Assembly (NCBI GenBank): GCA_037903475.1
Contig: JBAJFG010000549.1
Span: 2,356,001-2,420,000, forward strand
Direction of reading: 5' to 3'
Length of the DNA stretch: 64,000 nucleotides
DNA from: Ancylostoma caninum
Taxonomy: Eukaryota > Nematoda > Chromadorea > Rhabditida > Ancylostomatidae
Shown: positions 55,401 through 64,000 of the stretch, in pieces
Position numbering within the stretch: position 1 is the first letter of the stretch
Layout of the letters: the number at the start of each line of letters is the position of its first letter
Translations under genes and position numbers: made by a program
Notes under the pieces: model-generated
What the model saw: only the letters and a program-made list of their open reading frames with translations
The model's database searches: none
What the model was told of the DNA's origin: nothing

Positions 55401-58400
55401 TAGCTGTGAGACTTGATTGTACATTAAGGTCTATGGCGCACCACACAGCGACGCTGTCGCTACGACCGTTCACAATCAAAACTTCTCTCACAACTGCTCT
55501 TATGCCAGCACGATATTCCACGCATGCCTTGTAGTCAGATATGAGAACTAGTAACGTTTTCTTCTCATCATTTCCATTCACTTTCTACACCATGACACCA
55601 TGACGGTGTCGCTGTAAAGCATACCATGGGCCTTACCTGCCCTAGTAGTCGTAGGACAGAGGGCGGAGAATCAAGGATGTTTCTCGGCAATTTATCGCTT
55701 GTTCTAACTTGTTTTTGTTTACAAAATCCTGTTGATTGTGAGAGAAGGTGGACAGCAAACTAGTGTATCTACTTCTCCAACACGTTGTTCACACAAAAAT
55801 ACTATTTCAACGAAGCGGCCACAACAAGACACGCACCATTGAATAGTGCGTTTAAAACAACTGACGCTTTCGGAAACTGCAATAAAATTAAGCAGATCGT
55901 TGTTTGACTAACTTTTTGGAGTAGTTCCTTGAAGTCATTCAAATTTTTGAAGTCGAGAGGGCTGGCAGCATATCCGTTGAAAAAGCCCTGAGCATGACAA
56001 CATTGTAGATGCGATAATGTTACCATCTTTGTGAACATCAACTAACACTCATTAATCAAGATTTCTGAAAGCTACGACCTTGCAAGAATTGTGAAGACGG
56101 TTTGTTCCGGCACCATATTCGTCTTTATTCAATTCGAATGTATGCAAACTACGAACGATCATGAAGCCTCTCTTTTCGCCATGAGAATCAGTATATATGC
56201 GAGTAGATAGTCCAGCGCTCCTCATTTGTTCGACTAATGCCGTGAAATCTGGGAAATAAAGAAGATTCAACCTATTAGCATGAAACAAAGATGTAGAGAA
56301 GGAGATGGGGTTGCTTTCATAACTTTGAAAATGATCACCTTGCCTACTTTACATGAATAACTTAGCTTCTGATTTCACTGGTACTTTAACAGGTTTGACT
56401 CTATTCAAACTGGCTTTGATAAGGTTTTCTAGGTAAGCTATGCCATAGAAATCAGCACAATGCTCCACCATTTACGTCCGTATGGCTCCTCCTACTCTTC
56501 ATCGTTTCACGATTGGCTCGTGAAACGTTCGTGCACATAGGTGGCTACAATTACGTGTGTTCTGTGAAACAAGTGCACAAAAAAAGTAGGAGTCAACTAA
56601 CACGTAGGTAAATAGGGTACCTATCTTGCTCTTCAACATTCGGAAAAGGCAGAGGTCATTTTTTATCACAAACCTGCGATTCCGTTATAATATAGGCAGC
56701 TACACAAGACATTTCTACATATTCTCTAGATAGAAAATCTTCAGCCAAAGCTGCACTTCTTTTTCGAAAGCCAGAAATAAGGTAAATTTTTGAAAATGAG
56801 CTAAAATCTCCTAACAAGTGTGGTAATACGATCAATGGTTCTTCAATTCTTCACAGGATGTTAGCGGGAGGTTTCCTCCAGAATCAAAATGGGGAATAAT
56901 TTGTGAAAGTGACAAGGAAGCAAACAGCTCCCAATTTTGGGAAGCAAGAGGCTCTCAATTCTTCGACACAGCAAACAATTAGATGAATTTCATCTCGTGG
57001 TTTCATGGTTAGTTCTGATAATAGCACAGTAGTCCATCTTTGTTTTTGGAAATCTTGGACACCGACAATTATAATACATCCAAGCTCAAGAGCACTGAAA
57101 ACTTCAGTGATACATAAACGACTCACATGTGTCTAATTGTTCTGCTTCGCGATAACAAAGGACATGAAGGGTAGTTTCTACTGACACGCTGGTGATGATC
57201 CCGGCTGTAAGCCCGGCCCTCCCACCTTTGCTAGCTAGTATAGCCAACCCTTCCGACGCTCCGCTAACGAGCCTTGCTTCTTGGTTGTGCAAGGTTTTGC
57301 CTGCAAGGCGCAATTGCTTCATGTACGTATGCATGCGATTTGAACCATAGCTGTCAGACTTGTGTAGTAAGAATTGAAATTCGTGTTGTTTCCTTGCCGA
57401 ATTTTGCTAGTTCATAAGAGTAGAAAACATAGAGAATTCACCTTCGAATAGGATATGTTTTAGATGCTTCAGCTGACTTTTTGTGTTTGCTATCCACATC
57501 ATTTTGTAATTTGTGAAAAAGGCTGGAAATAAACAAAACGACTTTTGCATAGTGCTCTTTTTTCCTCTTCGCATTTTGTATGATCAGGGAGTTGAAGGCA
57601 ATACCCACAAAATTTTTTGTGTCTGAGATTTTGATAGTTTTGGACACTTAGCAATGGTGTCAACAATTCCACGAAAGTTGCACCGTCATAGGTATAAGCG
57701 GAACCCTCGCCGGCCCATGAGGAAACTACACCTAAGATTTCGTCCAGGCTGGTTCATCCTCCACGATTTCTATTCGGAACACACACACACGCACACACAC
57801 ATACACACACAAACAAACACACACACACACACGCACGCACGCACACACACACACACACACGAGACGCTGTTTTGGGTTTTGGGTTTTTGAAATACAGGTG
57901 TATGCATTGTTATGAGGGGAATGTTTTGCAAGTGAAATTCCCCAAAAGTGGAAGTACACCACAAGATGGATTCTCTACTGTGCAAGCAGTGCACCGGCGC
58001 GTAATTGTGAACATGTTATCCTTCAACAAACCGAGCAATGTCTGCCCTAAAAAAAGAGCTGAGAGTCCGGCATTAGATGGACGATCAGGCTTGTAACCAA
58101 ATAAGCTAGCTGTGTAGAACTACCTGCTATCCATTTCTGCTCGAAGCTGTTAGTGACAGTGTAAAAGCTATAATCGCGTCCACAGCTTTCCTTTGCCTTC
58201 GCAAACTCTACAGCTGCTCTAGGAATGAAACATTTGTTGCCAATCAACGTATCAGCTCCTTTGCACATGTAGTGGGTTCCTAAAAAAGAAACTGTTTCTA
58301 GAAAATCTATGGGTGAAAAGCGCAAACTCCTCCTCCCCAACTCTCACGCTGAGGCTTATGAGGAGCGTGTTGACTGAATCGAATAATATTCAAATAAATA

Positions 58401-61400
58401 TTTGAACATCCGAATATTCGAAAAAAAAAACAGATTATTTGAAATACTCGAATATTCGACTATTCAGCCACTCTTAGATATTCATTTGCTTGAATATTGA
58501 GAAAAATCGAATTCAACACTTTAATTATGAGGCAAATATGTTTTGGGTGCAAGTGCACAAAAGTGAGGAAACGACAGCGAGGAACACTTCTGATACCGGA
58601 GATTTTCCCTCACAAACTCCTTCTTTACCAGAGAAGTGCAGAGGCTGCAGAGGAGTATTTCTAGACCAGCTTGGTTCACTCGTACCAGGTCTGAACTTGA
58701 AAATCACAAAACGCTCGGAAAAACCATTTTCCGAGACCCTTTCGGACTGATGCGGACGAGATGTCCGACAACACTCTCGTCATAGAGGGCGCAGAGAAAA
58801 TTTTTGTCGATTGATGGCGACAGTTCGCTGCTTCACTTTTAGCTTCAACCAGACAGTTCCTATTCCTTTAGGGGTCTGCATCTCTTCTAAAGGGCTACTC
58901 TTTGACCAGTTTAAACAGGTAGGGTTAAGTTTATGAATAGCCATCTCCCGTCATAATGTGATCGTCGAACACCCCATCATGTATAGACCCTCAAACTACA
59001 GATCCAGGATCATGTAAAATGAAGAACTGGAGTGTTGAGCAACAGTACCTAGATGTTTAGAACAAATACGCAAACTTGAAACGCATACGATAGAGATCTC
59101 CCAAATGAATCAGTCATAATAGGGTGACGCTGCCACAATCAGTTTGATATTTTCCAACGATGCTCCACGTTACATCAACTTTATGCGCAAAATGGTAGAC
59201 GCCGGGTGGACGGGCTGAAACTTTGGCATTTGCCTATGGAGTCGACCCGCTACCATAATCTAATGAGCACTCAACAAAGGTTTTGCCTGGACACTGCCTT
59301 CAAGTCTCAGAATTAAAGAGCACTTAGATGGAAAACGAAACTCCCGTATAATCAACACCATGAGGGGCAAATCGGCTGAGCAGACATAACGGCAACGATT
59401 TCGAAATCCATGTAAGCATACTAGCTCATGAAATTGAAATGGAAGCACGCAAGACAATTGAAGCTTTCTGGATAAAGTCCAGATGCTCATAAATGAACCG
59501 AAAGGATGAATTTCTGACTATCACAAATGAACTGGCATCATATCGAGATCTATGTCAATTTGATCGGAAACGTGATTGAACCGGTTAGTTCATACTTGTT
59601 ACATATATTCGCTACTAGCAAGTTGTGACTAGCTAGGAGTGGAACGACCGAAGGTTTGTACTAGCTTGGCGGCCTTTTTGCTGATTGAAAAACGTGCAGA
59701 GCTTTTGGCTTGATCTGCTGATGCACTTGATCTGGTAGAGCCCACGAATTGTGTAGTCCTTTCAGGCTTCGAAGAACGCGAATTAAGCCGAAACGTTGGC
59801 TGAGAAGGAATAAAGAAGTTTATCGATATCGGGTATCGTTGAACAGAAAATTTTACACGAATGTTAGGAAGCAGTTCAAAGGTTTTGTTTTCGTCAATGC
59901 CACCTTTTGCAAAATTGTATTTCAGCATTCTACCCTTGTATAAAGAAGTTTTAAAGATTGAAACACTTCAAACACACAAGAATAATTAACTAATTAAGTA
60001 CTGCGGTGGTGAATTAGCAAGTGCGGGAGTGGCCTGAAATAACTCATGGTCATTTCATAGCAAATGCATGAATCAATTGCAGAGGAACATCCGCAGAAAA
60101 ATGGGCAGAGGCATGGTTTCTGACATGTAATCTGCTCAATGTGCCTCATTTTGAACACAGTATGTAGTCTGACTCACTTATTCTGCAAATAGTTGTAGGA
60201 CCATCTCTTGTGGCAGATAAAAGACTGAATGGATGTTGACTATCGCAGAAATTGTATGCAGCTGTTTCATCTTCCGTCACGATTTTGTACGTCAGCTGAC
60301 ACGTGTTCTCCTCCTAGAATATTTGATCGAATGAGGAAAGGGTTCAGTTTCAGTGTCTGAGAGGAGAAATAATTGGCCTAAAATGGTGCATCAAAAAACC
60401 TCGAAAAATCATGAGGAATGGCAAAATTAGAAGTTTGAGTGTATTCTCTCACATTGGCGTCCGGGACATTAATCTATGCCTAATTTCTCAATCTAACTTG
60501 TATACCTTATAAGGTGGTAGAGTGAGTTAGGGCACTTCTTAAAACATGTTTGGCTTCTTCCCAGGTTCAAAAAGGCAAAACGTTCTGACACAACGCGATG
60601 GTAAGTGCTATAGATGGTCACAACCATCCACTGCGTGGAACGACTAATACTTGGAGGACAAAAAACTAGTATAAAAATTCCCCGAAAATCTTAGGAAATC
60701 CATACGCTAGAATCTATGACGCACCGAGTAGAAACTGAAGCACAGTCTGAAATCTTGTGAAAAGGAGGCTGAAATGCTCTCTACACGAGCACCATTCATT
60801 TTTCCTCATAATGAAGTATATTGTACGGGTTTCGCTTGCCATTCTGTGGGCATTGAAATTCGCTCTAGTTTCTCGGCATATTTTTCAAAAGAAAGGAGGA
60901 AGGCGCTTCCCAAGCTTTCATTCTAACGTTTTGACATGATTATACTATCTGAACTTACAATCAAATTTCCTGTCCCAAAGTTGGCGGGAGTATCGCAGAA
61001 CCTCTTGAAAGTACTGTCTAAAGAAAGTCGTTGAAATCTTGTAAAAGCTCAAACATTACAACACATTGAAAAGTTCTTTCATTATTTTATAAAAGAACTA
61101 TTTATTCACTTGGTTGGTGCCTTTTATTTCCGATGAGGTGAACACTGCCATATGGTGGTGTGTGAAAGCTGGTGTGAAAACGCTGTAGTAATTGTGAGAG
61201 TCCCAAAAAGTAACCTCAAGCAAAAGCTCGTCCGTAATCGCATGTACGACAGTATCTCCACTACACCTAGTTGTGAAATTTGTCCGGTCGGCAGGCATGG
61301 AACTGCATAATTTGCGGTGCTTCTACGTGATATCGTATAAAGAATGCTGCGCTGAGTATATTGTATCCGTATTAAGGAATATCTGAATGGTAAAAACAAA

Positions 61401-62961
61401 CGTCCCTCCACAACCCTGAGTTTGCAAAGGTCGGTATCACAGCGGAGCCGATACTGATGTTACGATCACTATCTTAGCGCAAGAAATTCAAATTGCGGCG
61501 CGCAAAGCACTTGCGGCATTCTGGATCCACGCCGAAAATCCAGCAATGAACCGCAAGGGAAAGTGCCTCTCAATAACTTGACAACTCAATCCGTACTCAA
61601 GGCCCATCTTTTGGTCTCAGATGAGCACTTCAATATCGTTGCGCCAGCTAGCAGTGATCGCTCTGGCTAGACTTTGTCCCGATAGATCGCCGTTATTTTC
61701 ACCCTTACAAACTCTGACGAGGGCGAACTCACAGAAACGCTAGCCGTTAATAGAATCTAACAACCTTGTGAACAACTTTACATCACCAACCAATAAACAC
61801 AAGTATATCATGCAAATGTTCACGGACATGAAATGGCAATCATGACTCTCTCTCTCTCTCTTGATCGCTGTACAACCCCGTTCGCCCATTAGCACCCACG
61901 ACGCACTAGAAGAAGCTTTAAAGGCAGCAGGAGCTGAAATTCTCGACACTGAGCTGAGCTGCGGGTGGTGAAGTACAGACTCGGTACATCATAAATGTGA
62001 AACGAACACAGACAATGATGGCTTACCTGCAGAGAAAATGGAACATTCGTCACGAACACGCCTGGCCGTGTTCGCGCGCGGACGAGTTTTCCCCGGCGCG
62101 AAAGCCATTGTGGCGTGTGGTTTTGGGCTAGTCCCGCCATGAAACTCTGTGAATTGAATGCATTTCGTTTTTCCTTTGCGCCAAACCACGCACCGCAATG
62201 GCTTTCTGCGCCGGGGAAAACTCGTCCGCGCGCGAACACGGCCAGGCGTGTTCGCGACGAATGTTCCATTTTCTCTGCAGGTAAGCTATAATTGTCTGTG
62301 GTCGTTTCACATTTATGATGTGCCGAGTCTGTGCTTCATCACCCACAGCTCAGCTCGGAGTCGAGGATTTCAGCTCCTGCTGCCTTTAAGATCGGAAATG
62401 TGTCTCCTGTCAAAGATTAGGGCTCATTTTTAGATGATTAGAATTTGGAACCAAAAAGAGCATATCTTGTGAGGAGTAAAATGTGTCTTGTAAGGAGTGA
62501 AACACAGTCAATCAGTAGCGAAGAGGCCACTCCTTCGATGGGTAAAAGCATTCTACTCTGGTTCTCCTTAAATTGTGAACGGTAGAGTAAAAATTGAGCA
62601 ATTGTTAACGCTACAGTCAGGAAGTAGGGGGATGGCAGAAGTACTGTGAAAAGTGTGAGAAAGTAATGAAAGGAGGTTTCTCTCAAGTATAGAGGCTTTT
62701 GCTGCGCGACATCATACATCTATGTATAACCAAATGACCAAATTTCATCGAATGACAATGCCCGTATCCATCAAATCATTTACGCTTTTCAGTATCGTCC
62801 TTTCAAGCTCGAGTTCTGAGGCTGTCTTAGCAACATGTCAGCTTTGCGCAGAGCTTTCACACAAATTTTCTGTAAAAAAAAACTATTGAAGATTAGTTAC
62901 CGGTGGCGCTGTACACCATTGAGGAGTAGACTGCTAGGCCAAGGAACATGATGCGATCCAT
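52490..62961 (-). CDS. B1: secreted multi-exon protein, paralogue of A1
   Basis: Exons: 62961-62901, 61017-60959, 60313-60178, 58279-58124, 57522-57442, 57300-57127, 56248-56079, 55987-55913, 54656-54519, 52628-52490; 1189 nt (396 codons), with every junction in phase and GT-AG. Exon 1 is a signal peptide (MDRIMFLGLAVYSSMVYSAT). The mature protein includes RFCDTPANFGTGNL, YNFCDSQHPFSLL, KCFIPRAAVEFAKAKESCGR, EARLVSGASEGLAIL, GYAASPLDFKNLNDF and WQDSMPDRTC..FLVCTYG. Spaced cysteines and the WxDxMPxxxC..VC segment recall C-type-lectin-like domains, but this is a guess. Exon 10 ends phase 1 at a perfect GTAAGT, so at least one more exon exists. TTTTTAG touches the ATG, suggesting trans-splicing. 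Amino-acid identity to A1 is near two-thirds by eye. Probably extracellular; function unknown. Confidence 0.82.
53629..54113. mobile_element. TTAA-flanked foldback, GTGTGTCACCTCG family, copy 2
   Basis: AGGCTGTGTGTCATCTCGTT at the left is complementary, with decay, to the right end that closes GCGCTGCCT. TTAA is present on both sides (53625-53628 and 54114-54117). B1 intron 9. Confidence 0.75.
55425..55640. mobile_element. Foldback family with CACAGCG..CGCTGTG ends, copy 3
   Basis: CACACAGCGACGCTGTCGCT near the left and GACGGTGTCGCTGTAAAGCA near the right, with CTGCTCTTATGCCAGCACG inside as in copy 1. B1 intron 8. Confidence 0.65.
57590..57720. repeat. Repeat shared with 26930-27060
   Basis: Aligned over about 110 bases with the segment upstream of A1 exon 1. 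A minus-strand frame is open here for some 40 codons, but the unit A copy has stops, and the position differs relative to the exons. Confidence 0.5.
57779..57860. repeat. Imperfect (CA)n microsatellite
   Basis: CA units interrupted by GCAC, ATAC and AAAC variants; a degraded relative of the pure array at 6783. B1 intron 4. Confidence 0.95.
58380..58500. repeat. AT-rich GAATATTCG-type low-complexity block
   Basis: Repeated GAATATT/AATATTCG words; similar words occur at 15270-15300. B1 intron 3, just upstream of exon 4. Confidence 0.5.
59330..59580 (+). pseudogene. Penelope-like element remnant, copy 2
   Basis: The plus strand reads RHNGNDFEIHVSILAHEIEM, EARKTIEAFWIKSRCS, then MNRKDEFLTITNELASYRDL with a stop between. 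This is the extreme C-terminal block of Penelope-like GIY-YIG proteins and matches the copy at 61240-61700 (ILAQEIQIAARKALAAFWIH). Nothing of the reverse transcriptase remains. B1 intron 3. Confidence 0.6.
61240..61700 (+). pseudogene. Penelope-like element remnant, copy 3
   Basis: Fragments in order: CEICPVGRHGTA, FAVLLRDIVYKECCAEYIV (where intact copies have a Cys-rich loop and YIGETGR), then GADTDVTITILAQEIQIAAR and KALAAFWIHAENPAMNRKGK. Stops and a frameshift make it non-functional. It is in B1 intron 1, opposite to B1. Confidence 0.65.
61922..62385. mobile_element. TTAA-flanked foldback, GGCAGCAGGAG family, copy 2
   Basis: The same organisation as 39534-39995, with AAGGCAGCAGGAGCTGAA at the left and TTCAGCTCCTGCTGCCTT at the right. 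TTAA is exact on both sides (61918-61921 and 62386-62389). Arms are about 200 bases. B1 intron 1. Confidence 0.9.
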
Positions 62962-62968
62962 CTAAAAA
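62962..62968 (-). promoter_or_regulatory. Acceptor-like TTTTTAG abutting the B1 start codon
   Basis: Same arrangement as in A1: a polypyrimidine-AG acceptor followed at once by ATG. Suggests a spliced-leader site or a cis acceptor after an untranslated exon. Confidence 0.5.
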
Positions 62969-63619
62969 CACATTTGTTGATGACAGTTTTCCATGAACAG
63001 GGTCAAGCGTACGATGGTAACTGTTCAGTGAGGGTGGCACGCTGGGATTGAACGAAGGAAAGATAGCCTCGAGGGAGCGAAGGGGGGGGGGGGGGGTAGG
63101 GGAGCGGGATGACAATGAAGTGGGCGGGACAGCTTTATTTTCCACATTTTTGCAGCAAAGCACAGTTTCCGTAGTACCACTATAATTTTCGTGGTATTCC
63201 GGACGTCAGCATTGTGAACATGTTTGGTTCACATATTAAGTGTTAGGTGTTAACATAAGTCCTTGTGCTTTTTTCAGTTGCGATTTTTCCTGACAGGCTG
63301 CCATTTTTTCCGTAATACGCTGTATACTCTTATCAACAGCGTTTCCTCGAACGTATTTAATTAGTTAATTTTCAGGCTCAGGAAGAAAAACGCTGATTTA
63401 AGGAAAAATGCCATTTTCTCCTTGTATTCAACAGGGACCAGAAAGCACACGATACCGTTTGGATATGTAAGCTCTGTAGAATATATACGCCGAACAATGT
63501 CAGCAATGGAACTGTGGCATGGCCAATTTGGCGATGTTGGCAAGGGTGGGGTCAGACGTTATCATGTCGTAAGATGACTGGCCCTTTACGATTCGATAGT
63601 TTCAGCAAGATTACCTCAG

Positions 63620-63891
63620 TTATTTGGTAGCTTTAAAAAGTGTAGTCTTTACAGAGACTAAAAGATGCCTCTGGGACCCAAGCTGGCCATGGAAGGAGGT
63701 CGCTTGCTTTGTTTTGATGGCCTTTCGAGCTTTAAATGAATGATAGCATAGGTAGTTGTCGGTTGCGCTGTTTTTCACTGGCTCATTACTCCACTTCGCA
63801 AGCTTGAATCTCAAGCATACTGTCATTTCAGATAAAGCACAATGGGCTTGTAGAGGAAGATCAGCGCTTCCGAATCGTATATGAGCTGTAG
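63620..63891 (-). CDS. Possible exon of a further upstream gene
   Basis: The minus strand has a good acceptor (TTATCTTTTAG) at 63892 followed by an open stretch reading HIRFGSADLPLQAHCALSEM, TVCLRFKLAKWSNEPVKNSA and TDNYLCYHSFKARKAI. A possible donor (GTAAAG) is near 63654, and the frame stays open to 63620. Cysteine spacing and composition look like an extracellular protein. No family was recognised. Its position about 0.9 kb upstream of B1 could make it the 3' part of a gene extending beyond the right edge. Confidence 0.3.
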
Positions 63892-64000
63892 CTAAAAGAT
63901 AACAAATAGGTGGAGAAAAGCGCATCCGAAAAAAAGAGCAAAGACTTATGTTAACACCTAAGATATACGTGAGCATGGTGCCAAATGATCGAAGCTGTTC

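Noticed and set aside
57590..57720. An extra B1 exon between exons 4 and 5
   Set aside because: Exons 4 and 5 already join in phase in both genes, the related segment in unit A is upstream of exon 1, and its frame there is interrupted.
59629..59928. Serine/arginine-rich minus-strand frame of 99 codons
   Set aside because: No splice signals, low-complexity composition and adjacency to a Penelope remnant make a chance frame or element tail more likely.

Overview
The window reads as gene-poor, repeat-rich animal DNA, most likely from a clade V (strongylid/hookworm-like) nematode. That is an inference from short exons with nematode-style TTTCAG/TTTAG acceptors, acceptor-like sites touching start codons, an RTE retrotransposon, Penelope-type remnants and many foldback MITEs. 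No bacterial-type operon, tRNA, rRNA or CRISPR array was seen.

The recognisable host genes are all on the minus strand and form a duplicated unit. Unit B (about 63.0 to 43.0 kb) starts with a ten-exon gene for a secreted cysteine-containing protein (B1, 62961 down to 52490). It is followed by a six-exon von Willebrand factor A (vWA) coding unit (B2, 46992 down to 43026) that ends in a stop codon. Unit A (about 26.7 to 2.9 kb) repeats the arrangement: B1's paralogue A1 (26663 down to 8773), then the first vWA exon of A2 (3018 to 2905). The rest of A2 was not found and probably lies beyond the left edge. A1 and B1 share every exon boundary and phase, with exon lengths identical except for 3-nt differences in exons 2 and 3. 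The last recognised exon of A1/B1 ends in phase 1 and the vWA exon opens in phase 0. Either an exon was missed, or the secreted protein and the vWA protein are separate adjacent genes.

The DNA between the exons is mostly mobile elements. Unit A introns hold a 1.33 kb foldback with a nested insertion, a CA/TA microsatellite next to a hAT-type MITE and a 5'-truncated RTE reverse transcriptase, a GC-rich minisatellite, a Penelope GIY-YIG remnant, a tRNA-derived SINE, several foldbacks and a 1.26 kb Tc1/mariner-like element. The 16 kb between the units (26.7 to 43.0 kb) has no convincing gene; it holds two SINE families, Helitron-like repeats, GTCGAC-rich repeats and nested MITEs. Unit B introns hold TTAA-flanked foldbacks, a 50-bp minisatellite, Helitron-like sequence and two more Penelope remnants.

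Protein functions are inferred from motifs only. The N-terminal module of A1/B1 is not confidently assigned; a C-type-lectin-like fold is a guess. Some exons, the 3' ends of A1 and B1, and the status of several isolated open frames stay unresolved.
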